Shown: positions 1 through 8,500 of the stretch, piece after piece
How the letters are laid out: each line of letters opens with the position of its first letter
Position numbering within the stretch: the stretch's first letter is position 1
Assembly (NCBI GenBank): GCA_019750575.1
Contig: JAIEOJ010000259.1
Location: 1-43,941 of the forward strand
Length of the DNA: 43,941 nt
Direction: 5' to 3'
Origin: Rhodocyclaceae bacterium
GTDB lineage: Bacteria > Pseudomonadota > Gammaproteobacteria > Burkholderiales > Rhodocyclaceae
Notes under the pieces: generated by a model
Databases searched by the model: none
What the model was told of the DNA's origin: nothing
What the model saw: only the letters and a program-made list of their open reading frames with translations
Position numbers and translations under genes: made by a program

Positions 1-213
1 ACGCTGGACATGCTGGACCGGACCAGCCGGCGCGGTTTCGCCTTCAACTGCCTGACCAGCTACTCTGACCCGGAGCGTATGCGCGGCTATCTTTACTATG
101 CTGACCCCTGCGCCTTGTTCGATCACTGCAAGCGCCGCTATTCGCGGCAGGTCGCATTGCTTCACGATTACGGGCTTTATGAGTTCACCATACTCGTCAG
201 GAAAGATATATGA
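1..213 (+). CDS. Class I SAM-dependent methyltransferase, C-terminal end (partial)
   Basis: The reading frame is open from base 1 and stops at 211-213, so only the last 70 codons of a gene starting outside the window are present. The tail (GYLYYADPCALFDHCKR, then LLHDYGLYEFTILVRK) resembles the C-terminus of class I methyltransferases found in polysaccharide and flagellar-glycan clusters, where they usually carry FNxLTSYSDPxxM just before it; FNCLTSYSDPERM is seen here. The SAM-binding part is not in the window, so the substrate cannot be inferred. The stop overlaps the next start as ATGA, which implies translational coupling in one operon. Confidence 0.7.
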   Translation, partial: TLDMLDRTSRRGFAFNCLTSYSDPERMRGYLYYADPCALFDHCKRRYSRQVALLHDYGLYEFTILVRKDI

Positions 214-1226
214 CGAGGCTTCCACCGGCGGTAGGCCTCGACGATTTCGATGTGGCTGCACAAGCGGGTTTGCGCGAAGAATTGGCTGCCGTTTATCGCG
301 AGTTTCGCTCAATTCAGGCCAATAGCCAGAGCGGATTGGACGAGCCTGGCCAGATTGTCGCTCGTCAAGTTTGCCCTGGCTGTGGTGCCGCGACGCGGGA
401 TACGACCTTGCTGTTCAGCAAGAACAATATTCCCCATGTGCGTTGCAATCATTGCGATCTTGTCTATACGCTCGCAACACTGACGCCATCTGCCGATGCC
501 GCCCAGTATGATGGTAACGAGTTCATGCGTGCCTATGTCGAACTGAAGCGGCATCCTTTGTACGCCAAGCTCGAGATCGCTAAGGCGCGCTACCTTCTAC
601 AACGTGTACAAGCGCAGCGTGCAGGGGTGCGGACCGTTCTCGACATCGGTGCTAGTACCGGTGCCATGATGGCAGCTGCAGGTCTTCAGGGGCTGGATGG
701 CTACGGTATCGAACCTGATCGCGCCATGGCTGAACTGCTGGGGCGCCTGTATCCACAGCGCCTCATCAACGGTTATTTCCCTCAGGATTTATCACAGGAT
801 TGGCCGCTCTTCGACCTGATTACCTTGCTCGATGTCCTTGAGCACATGGTCGAGCCGGTGTGTTTTCTTGAGTCTATCAAGGCATCCTTGGGGCCGGAGG
901 GCGTGCTCTTGGTTCAGGTGCCGAATTTCAACAGCTTGCTCGTGCAAATGGACGGGCCAAAGAATTCAAATTTTTGCATCGGGCACTGGCAACACTTTAC
1001 CGCCGCGACGCTATCTGCGCTGCTGGCCAGAGCCGGGTTTTGCGCGCTAGAAATCGGCAATTGCATCAGCGAGCTCGACCGTATTCGGGACTATCCTGCA
1101 ACGCAGGTACTCACCACCACGGCGCGCCTCCTCGGTGAGGCAAAAACCGTGGAAACTCCTGCTCAGTTGTACGAATACGGTTTGGGCTACAAGCTGTATG
1201 GTTTGTTTGCCCTGACTTCCTCCTGA
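210..1226 (+). CDS. SAM-dependent methyltransferase with N-terminal zinc-ribbon-like cysteines
   Basis: A 338-residue protein. Residues 55-58 (CPGC) and 79-82 (CNHC) form a four-cysteine metal-binding pair. Residues 143-151 (VLDIGASTG) are the SAM-binding glycine loop, followed by an acidic GIEPD strand end and LFDLITLLDVLEHM, typical of Methyltransf_23 proteins that modify sugars. The ATG overlaps the previous stop (ATGA), and AGGAAAG lies just upstream. The gene sits between another methyltransferase and a sugar aminotransferase, so methylation of a deoxy-amino sugar is a reasonable inference. The acceptor is unknown. No truncation is seen. Confidence 0.8.
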   Translation: MTRLPPAVGLDDFDVAAQAGLREELAAVYREFRSIQANSQSGLDEPGQIVARQVCPGCGAATRDTTLLFSKNNIPHVRCNHCDLVYTLATLTPSADAAQYDGNEFMRAYVELKRHPLYAKLEIAKARYLLQRVQAQRAGVRTVLDIGASTGAMMAAAGLQGLDGYGIEPDRAMAELLGRLYPQRLINGYFPQDLSQDWPLFDLITLLDVLEHMVEPVCFLESIKASLGPEGVLLVQVPNFNSLLVQMDGPKNSNFCIGHWQHFTAATLSALLARAGFCALEIGNCISELDRIRDYPATQVLTTTARLLGEAKTVETPAQLYEYGLGYKLYGLFALTSS

Positions 1227-1248
1227 TTCCTCTGCATTGAGGTCGCCC

Positions 1249-2403
1249 ATGTTCGACCCGCCTGACCTGGATATGATTCCTTTCGGCCGTCCCTTTATCG
1301 TCGGCAAAGAGCTGTATTACATGGCCAAGGCCGTCGAACTCGGCAGCCTGGCCGGTGATCAAGCTTTCACCAAGCTGTGCCACCGTTGGCTGGAGGAGCA
1401 TACCGGCAGCCGCCGCGCCTTGCTCACCCACTCCTGCACGGCGGCGCTCGAAATGGCCGCAATTCTGACCGAAGTCGGGCCTGGCGACGAAGTCATCATG
1501 CCGTCCTATACCTTTGTGTCGACGGCAAACGCCTTTGTGCTGCGCGGTGCGACGCCGGTCTTTGTGGATATTCGTCGCGACACCCTGAACCTCGACGAAA
1601 ATCTCGTGGCCGCAGCCATCAGCGACCGCACGCGTGCGATCGTACCGGTGCATTACGCCGGTGTCCCTTGCGAAATGGATGTGTTGGCCCAGTTGGCCGA
1701 AGATCGCAAACTGTGGCTGATCGAGGATGCCGCCCAGGCGCTGCAGTCGGAGTGGAAGGGCAGGGCGCTCGGCAGTATCGGTCACCTCGGTTGCCTGAGC
1801 TTCCACGAAACCAAGAACGTGATTGCCGGCGAAGGCGGGGCGCTGCTGGTGAACGACGAACGCCTGATCGAGCGCGCCGAGATCATTCGCGAGAAGGGTA
1901 CCAATCGCAGCCAGTTCTTCCGCGGCCAGACCGATAAATACACCTGGGTGGATATCGGCTCGTCCTACTTGCCGGGCGAGTTGATCGCCGCCTTCCTCTA
2001 TGCCCAGCTCGAACATGCCGACTTCATTACGGCGCAGCGCCGCGCCACGGTAAAGCGCTATCAGGCCCTGCTGCAGCCGATCGCTGCCACGGGACGCATC
2101 GAGCTGCCGGCGATTCCGTTAAGCGAGCATGGCAACGGCCACATGTTCTATTTCCTGGCGCAGGATCTGGAGCAGCGCTCGGACTTGCTGCAGCGCTTGC
2201 GTGCCGCCGGCGTCGGCGCCGTATTCCACTATGTGCCGCTGCATAGCTCGCCTGCCGGCAGACGCTACGGCCGCGCCGGCTCGCCGATGCCGGTGACCGA
2301 CTTTGTTGCCGACCGCCTGGTGCGGCTGCCGCTCTATCACGGCATGACCCAGGCCGAGCAAGACCGCGTGGTCGAGGTCGTCTTTGATTTCTACAAGCCC
2401 TGA
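1249..2403 (+). CDS. wecE: WecE/RffA-type dTDP-4-amino-4,6-dideoxygalactose transaminase (DegT/DnrJ/EryC1 family)
   Basis: A PLP-dependent sugar aminotransferase that by family would convert a dTDP-4-keto-6-deoxyhexose to its 4-amino sugar using glutamate. The sequence follows the enterobacterial WecE pattern closely: IPFGRP near the start, LTHSCTAALEMAA, PGDEVIMPSYTFVSTANAFVLRGA, VPVHYAGVPCEMD, then FHETKN with the likely PLP lysine at about residue 189, and REKGTNRSQFFRGQ. I chose ATG 1249 because GAGG lies six bases upstream; ATG 1273 begins exactly at the usual IPF start and is the alternative. A TTG at 1237 also exists. It is probably co-transcribed with its neighbours; the gap to the next gene is 16 bases. 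The product could feed flagellin, capsule or O-antigen glycan. Confidence 0.85.
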   Translation: MFDPPDLDMIPFGRPFIVGKELYYMAKAVELGSLAGDQAFTKLCHRWLEEHTGSRRALLTHSCTAALEMAAILTEVGPGDEVIMPSYTFVSTANAFVLRGATPVFVDIRRDTLNLDENLVAAAISDRTRAIVPVHYAGVPCEMDVLAQLAEDRKLWLIEDAAQALQSEWKGRALGSIGHLGCLSFHETKNVIAGEGGALLVNDERLIERAEIIREKGTNRSQFFRGQTDKYTWVDIGSSYLPGELIAAFLYAQLEHADFITAQRRATVKRYQALLQPIAATGRIELPAIPLSEHGNGHMFYFLAQDLEQRSDLLQRLRAAGVGAVFHYVPLHSSPAGRRYGRAGSPMPVTDFVADRLVRLPLYHGMTQAEQDRVVEVVFDFYKP

Positions 2404-2419
2404 AGGGGCGTTCGCTGAC

Positions 2420-4726
2420 ATGACCCAACCGCCCAGCCTTTTTGCGCCGCTGAACCGTCCGTACTACATCTTCGCGCCCCATTATCAGCAGGGATCGGGC
2501 GGCGTGCGCGCCATGCATTACCTTTGCCATGCGCTCAATTTGCTTGGCGAAGAGGCTTACGTCACCAATCCGAATATCCATCTGGGATTGCGGACGCCTG
2601 TCCTGACCACGGCCATCGGCCAGATGCACGACGCGGCCGGACGCGAGCCCATCGTCGTGTATGCCGAGGTGGTGACCGCGAATCCCCTCCAGGCAAGAAG
2701 TGTCGTGCGTTATCTGCTGGCGGTGCCGGGCCTTCATACCGGCCAGCAGATTCAGCTGCAGCCGCGTGACCTGTTGTACACCTTCGGCCCCACCCTGGTG
2801 CCGCCGGGCTGGTCGGCGGATCCGTTGCGTATGCCGCTGGTGGATACCAAGATCTTCAACAGCGATGGCGTGAGGGACGACCAGCGCAAGGGCTCGGCGG
2901 TCTTCATCCACCGCCACCTGGACAAGGGCGGGCAACTCGATCCGGTCACCGCCGATTCGATCGAAATCTCCTACCGCGTACCCGAACGTTCAGCTGACGA
3001 GCTGGCGGAAATCTTCCGTCGCGTCGAATGTCTTTACCTGTACGAGTACTCCACCATCTGTTTCGAAGCCTTGCTGTGCGGCTGCCCGGTTGTTTTCATC
3101 ATGAACGACGTGTCGCTGCCGGAAACGACGCCCTGGCTCATGGGCGGCCACGGCATTGCGTGGGGGCTGGCACCGGAGGCGCTGGTCCACGCCAAGGCGA
3201 CTGTGCATGAGGTCAAGGCGTTTTATGCCGAAGAGCAGCGCGTATTCTGGCGCGATCTCGACGCTTTTGTCGCCAAGACCCAGGCGCAAGCCGCCGCGCT
3301 TGATACGCCCATGCCGGCGCCGGGACAGCCCGGCAGCGCATCCGTCATCAGCCATCGTGCAGTGAACTGGCCATCCAGCCAGCCGGCCAAAAAGGCGCCG
3401 GCAGCTGCACCGCGCAAGCGGCGCCTGGTGGTGTGCGGCATCGAGACGCCGAAGAACGCCTGCCCCATCATTCGCCTGATTGCCCCCTTCTCGTTTTATC
3501 CGGATGACTGGGAAGTCGTCTGGGGCATTGCGAACAGCGAGCTCAACTTCGCCACGGTGCGATCAGCCGACGTGATCCTGCTGCACCGCTTCATGCCCGG
3601 CGTCTGCTCTCCCGATGTGCTCAAGGCGATTTTTGATCTGGGCAAGCCGGTCATTTACGAAACGGACGATCTCCTCACCGAGGTTCCGGACGGTATTCCC
3701 AACGCCGAGTTCATGCGACGCGGCAAGGCGGGCATGGAGTATGCGATCCGTCATGCCAACGCGGTGGTTGTATCGACGCAGTTCATCGCCGACAAATACA
3801 AGGCGCTCAACCCGAATATCCACGTTCTGGTCAACTTTCTGGATTTCGATCGCTTCTACCGGCCGGTACCGATGCAGCCGCGCGCGAAAATCAGCATCGG
3901 TCTGGTCGGCACTTCGCTGATGCCATACAACTTTGCGCTCGTTGACGCGGCCTTGCGCAGCCTGTGCGAACGCTATGCCGGGCAAATCCGGCTGTGCTTC
4001 ATCGGGCATCAGGTGCCGGCTGGCTGGGAGGGACATCCCGCCGTCGAATATCACCCCGTACTGCATGAGTATCACGCCTACGCCGAGTGGTTGCTCGAGC
4101 AACAGCTCGATATCGCCTTGATCCCGCTCGTCGACGATGCCTTCAACAACAGCAAGAGCGTGATCAAGTGGATGGAGTATTCGGCTGCCGGTGTCGCCTC
4201 CGTATTCAGCGACGTGGCAACTTATCGCACCGTGGTCGATAGCGGCCGCAACGGCATGCTGGTCGAGGAGACGCCGGCTGCCTGGCAGGCGGCGATCGAA
4301 ACCCTGGTGGCAGATCCGGCCTTGCGTCGCCGCCTGGCGCGAACGGCTCAGGCCGAGGTGCGCAAGCACTTCGCCCTGCGCGAGAATGCCTGGCGCTATC
4401 ACCAGACCTATCTGCGGGCCATCGGCGAGACCGAGCAGGCGGCAGGTGTGCACCCGGCTGACCGGACGCAATCGGTGCCCGGAGTGCTGGTGCTCGATGC
4501 CGAGGGCAGCGCGGAGAAGATTCAGCGCAGCCTGGACGGCTTGTCGCGCGGGCCTTACGCCGGGGTCCCGGTGATCGTGCTGACGACGCTGCCCGGCCAG
4601 ATGCCGGAGTGGACCGACAGCCTGCGCTGCGTGCAGACGACCGCGGATGAGTACGTCGAGGCGGCAGAGCAGCTCTGCGCGCTGGCCGATTTCGACTGGG
4701 CTGTGATCATCGAGGCCGGTCAGTAG
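2420..4726 (+). CDS. Large two-domain glycosyltransferase (GT-B/GT4-like)
   Basis: 768 residues from ATG 2420, which has AAGGGG upstream; an in-frame TTG at 2384 would overlap the previous gene. Residues 1-310 form a GT-B-like half of their own (PYYIFAPHYQQGSGGVRA near the start, then CLYLYEYSTICFEALLCGCPVVF, an acceptor-donor style glycine/proline strand). Residues about 334-664 form a second glycosyltransferase unit, with YETDDLL near 413, ISIGLVGTS near 491 and KWMEYSAAGVASVFSD in the nucleotide-sugar site. The last 100 residues (VLVLDAEGSAEKIQRSLDG onward) look like the start of a third, GT2-like fold that stops early. Donor and acceptor are unknown. The context suggests glycan assembly in the cytoplasm. 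Confidence 0.75.
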   Translation: MTQPPSLFAPLNRPYYIFAPHYQQGSGGVRAMHYLCHALNLLGEEAYVTNPNIHLGLRTPVLTTAIGQMHDAAGREPIVVYAEVVTANPLQARSVVRYLLAVPGLHTGQQIQLQPRDLLYTFGPTLVPPGWSADPLRMPLVDTKIFNSDGVRDDQRKGSAVFIHRHLDKGGQLDPVTADSIEISYRVPERSADELAEIFRRVECLYLYEYSTICFEALLCGCPVVFIMNDVSLPETTPWLMGGHGIAWGLAPEALVHAKATVHEVKAFYAEEQRVFWRDLDAFVAKTQAQAAALDTPMPAPGQPGSASVISHRAVNWPSSQPAKKAPAAAPRKRRLVVCGIETPKNACPIIRLIAPFSFYPDDWEVVWGIANSELNFATVRSADVILLHRFMPGVCSPDVLKAIFDLGKPVIYETDDLLTEVPDGIPNAEFMRRGKAGMEYAIRHANAVVVSTQFIADKYKALNPNIHVLVNFLDFDRFYRPVPMQPRAKISIGLVGTSLMPYNFALVDAALRSLCERYAGQIRLCFIGHQVPAGWEGHPAVEYHPVLHEYHAYAEWLLEQQLDIALIPLVDDAFNNSKSVIKWMEYSAAGVASVFSDVATYRTVVDSGRNGMLVEETPAAWQAAIETLVADPALRRRLARTAQAEVRKHFALRENAWRYHQTYLRAIGETEQAAGVHPADRTQSVPGVLVLDAEGSAEKIQRSLDGLSRGPYAGVPVIVLTTLPGQMPEWTDSLRCVQTTADEYVEAAEQLCALADFDWAVIIEAGQ

Positions 4727-4753
4727 CGAAACGCAGGCACGACAGGAACGGAT

Positions 4754-5575
4754 ATGGGCAAGGCGAACATCTATCAGATCTTTTATTCCGCGGAGACCCG
4801 CAACGGGCTCGATCGCGGCTTCATTCCGCTCGACAACACCGGGCAGCGTCCGGACTGGTACGAATACTGGCCGATGCGGACCTTTCTGCAGGGGCAGACC
4901 TTGAATGAGGAGGACTTCTACGCCTTCCTCTCACCCAAGTTCGGGCAGAAGACCGGTCTTGGCGCCCCACAGCTGCAGGCATTCCTTGGCAGCGTCGATC
5001 CGTCGGTGGATGTCATCACGCTGTCGCCTTTCTTCGATGCCGCCGCCCTGTTCGACAATGTTTTCAAGCAGGGCGCCAACGAACATCCGAATATCTGGCC
5101 GGTGTTCGTCGAGTGCGCCGCAATCGCAGCGCCCGGCGTCTCCCTCGAAACCTTGCTGATGGATTCGAGCGATAGCGTGTTCTGCAACTACTTTCTGGCC
5201 AAACCCCGCTTCTGGCGCCACTGGCTCGAATGCGCGGAACGGATCTTTGCGGTTGCGGAACGGAACGATACGGAGCTGGCCCGCATACTCAACGGGCCGA
5301 CGCGGCACAACAACGCCGATACGACCCCGGTCAAGGTGTTCGTGATCGAACGGCTGGTTTCCCTGCTGCTGGCGACCGAACCGCAATGGCGAGTAAGCAA
5401 TCTCAACAGTATGTCGCTGCCGTTCGCCTATCCGGGCGCTGACAGGGTGAAGCCCGGCTTGGCGATTCTGGATGCATTGAAAAGGGCGGCCAAGCAGACC
5501 GGCTACGCGGAGTATCGGCAGGTGTATGCCAGCATGCGCATGCAGGTCATCCAGCAACTAAACAATCCGGGCTGA
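4754..5575 (+). CDS. Conserved hypothetical protein of the glycan cluster
   Basis: 273 residues with AGGAA placed just before ATG 4754. I do not recognise a named domain. The N-terminus (IYQIFYSAETRNGLDRGFIP, then LDNTGQRPDWYEYWPMR) resembles short proteins that accompany glycosyltransferases in bacterial polysaccharide loci. No signal peptide or membrane segment is visible, so it is probably cytosolic. It is the last rightward gene of the cluster, 27 bases after the glycosyltransferase, and it ends 11 bases from the end of the convergent OGT-like gene. A sugar-processing or transferase role is only inferred from position. Confidence 0.6.
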   Translation: MGKANIYQIFYSAETRNGLDRGFIPLDNTGQRPDWYEYWPMRTFLQGQTLNEEDFYAFLSPKFGQKTGLGAPQLQAFLGSVDPSVDVITLSPFFDAAALFDNVFKQGANEHPNIWPVFVECAAIAAPGVSLETLLMDSSDSVFCNYFLAKPRFWRHWLECAERIFAVAERNDTELARILNGPTRHNNADTTPVKVFVIERLVSLLLATEPQWRVSNLNSMSLPFAYPGADRVKPGLAILDALKRAAKQTGYAEYRQVYASMRMQVIQQLNNPG

Positions 5576-5586
5576 CTACCCCTCAA

Positions 5587-8500
5587 TCAGCGCTTCGCAG
5601 ACCACATACCCGATAGTGCGTTTTCGAAGTGACGCGCAAAACGCGGCGCGTCGAACATCGGCGAAGCCAGCGCTTGCTGGCGCAGCTGCTGGCGCAGCGT
5701 TGCCAGCATGTCCGGATCGGCGGCAAATTCGACCGCTTTGGTCACATAGTCGGCTTCGTCCACCGCGATCCATTCAGGCAGGCCGACGTTGCGCATGATG
5801 TTCTCGCCGGCGTGCGAGAGCATGCGGTTGCCGCGCAGCGTCAGCACCGGCACGCTCATCCACAGGGCTTCGACCGTGGTCGTGCCGCCCGGATACGGAA
5901 ACGGATCAAGCACGATGTCGAGGCGCTGATAGGCCCTGAGATAGTCATCACGCGGGGTCGGGCCCTCCAATAACAGTTGCTGGTCGGTGATGCCATACGC
6001 TGCAAAACGCTCGCGCAACCATGTGCATACGGCAGCGTCGGCAAGCTGCCGGGCCTTGAGCAGCAAACGGGCGTTCGGTACCTGTTGCAGAATGCGAGCC
6101 CACGTCGCCAGCACCGCATCGGTGAGCTTGCCGATATTGTTGAAGCAGCCGAAGGTGATGAAGCCGTTCTCCCGCGCCGGCAGATCGTTGATGGCGATAT
6201 CGGCGTCAGGCGGCGTGAAGCACAGATAGGTTTCCGGCAAGCGCCAGATCGTCTCGGTGAAATGGCCTTCCTCTCCCGCCGGGCAGACATTGGGATCGCC
6301 GATCAAATAATCCATCTGCTCCACGCCGGTGGTGGCGAAGTAGCCCAGCCAGGCCGCCTGTACCGGGGCCGGTTTGCAGGCGAAGAGCGGCAGGCGGTTG
6401 TCGCCGGTATGGCCTGCCAGGTCGAGGAGGATATGAATTCCGTCGGCATGGATCAAGCCGGCTGCGGCGACGTCGTCCAGCCCGTCGATGTTTTTCCAGC
6501 CGGCGCAATGTGCGCGCAGACGCTGACTCATCGCGTCGGTTTTGTGCTCGGGCCGGTTCGAATAGGCGATGACTTCAAAACGATGCGTGTCGAGTTGTTC
6601 AAGCAGACCGGCCAGAAAATAGCCGACCGGGTGATTGTAGAGATCGCCGGAGACGAGGCCGATCCGCAGGCGTGTCGGCTGCGGATCGCATGTCCACTGG
6701 CTGTAACGCTGCTGGGCAAACTTGCGGCTAAGCATCTTGCCGAAGTCCTGCGCCAGCGACAAGGCTTCCGGCGTATGCCTGGTATTGCCGTAATTGAGCA
6801 AGAACAGCAGGATGTTGTAGGCCTTGGCGTTATCGGGCTCCCGCTTGATGAGACGGCGCGCCAGGCTTTCCGCCTCTTCCAGCAGGCCGAGTTTGACCAG
6901 TGTCGAGCTCAGCGCGAGCATGGCGCCGGTGTCGGACGGCGTGAGGGCCAGCGCTTTGCGCAGGCTCTCCTCGGCGGCCCGCAGGCGGTTCTGTTCCAGC
7001 AGGACAATGCCCAGATTGGCATGGGCATTCGCCAGCGAGGCGTTGACGGCGACAGCCTGGCGATAGGCAGATACTGCGCCCTCCAGGTCGCCGCGGCTGC
7101 GGCAGATAAAGCCCAGATTGATGCACGCGTCGGTTTGCCGGGGATCTATTGCAATGGCGTGTCTGAGGCTGCTTTCGGCCTCGTGCGGGCGGCCGTTGCG
7201 GATCAGGAGATAACCGAGACTCGCATGGGCCGCGGCATCGTCGTGCGCCAGCGCTACCACGCGTTGCATCGACTGCAGAGCGGCATCGAGGCGTCCGCCT
7301 TGCTGTTGCGCCTGACCGAGCGCGCGCCAGGCGGCCGTAGTCTGCGGATATTTTTGCGTTATGGCCAGCGCGTGTTTTTCGAGCGCCGCCGCATTGCCTT
7401 GCTTGAGGAGTCGCTGCAACTGCGCCATCTCGGCGGCCGGGGCCTGTTTCTTCGCCGCGGTCGGCAGCGCCGCCGGCGGTTTCGGCGCATGCGCCTGCCA
7501 CATCTGCCAGAGAGCGGCGTCGAAACCCTGGGCGAAGCCCTGGGTGTCGAGCAGCGGCGAAGTCTTCAGCCGATCGCGCAGGCCGGACCGCAGTGCTCCC
7601 AGCGCCGCCAGGTCGCCGGCAAATGCAATGGCTTTGCGGATGTAATCGTCCTTGTCGGCGGCAATCCAGTTCGGCATCCCGGCATTGTGGGCGACGCTCT
7701 CGCCAAGGTGGGCAAGAAAACGGTTGCCGCGCAAGGTCAACACCGGTACGCCCATCCACAGCGTATCCACGCTGGTTGCGCCACCGGGGTAAGGAAAGGG
7801 GTCGAGGGCAATATCCACCTTGGCATATGCCTGCAGATATTCCTGGCGTGGCGACGGGCCTTCCAGCATCAGTCGGTCGCTGCCGATCCCGTGGAGCGCA
7901 AAGCGCGATGCAGTTTCGGCCTGCACAGCCGAGTCGCGCAACTGGGGTGCCTTCAGCAGCAGGCGCGCGTCGGGCAGCTGACGCAAAAGCTCGGCCCAGA
8001 GCGACACCACGGCGTCATTCATCTTGTTGAGATTGTTGAAGCAGCCGAAGGTCACGTAACCGTTCTGCAGCGCCGGCAAGGCGGAGACGGGCACGTCTGT
8101 TTCGGGGGGCGTGAAGCTGAGCCAGGTCTGCGGCAGACGCCATACGCTTTCGGTGAAGTGGGCTTCTTCTCCGGCCGGGCACAGCCATGGATCGCCGATC
8201 AGGTAATCCATCTCGGCCACACCCGTGGTTGCGAAGTAGCCGAGCCAGCTGGCTTGTACCGGAGCCGGCTTGAACGCGAACAGCGGCAGGCGGTTGTCCG
8301 TGGTGTGGCCGGAGAGGTCGAGCAGGACGTGGATCCCGTCGGCATGGATTAGCGCAGCCGCATCCTGATCCGAAAGTCGGTAGATCGACTTCCAGTCAGA
8401 GAAGTGCGGCCGGATACGCGTGGTCAGGGCGTCGCATTTCTGCTCCGACATATGTACATAAGCGACCAGCTCGATACTGTCGGTCGGAAGGTTGCTGACC

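Noticed and set aside
5977-8352. A 791-codon rightward open frame
   Set aside because: It lies wholly antisense to the OGT-like gene, whose product shows clear conserved motifs. Its translation is rich in Gln, Arg and Gly without any recognisable domain, as expected for a shadow frame in G+C-rich DNA.
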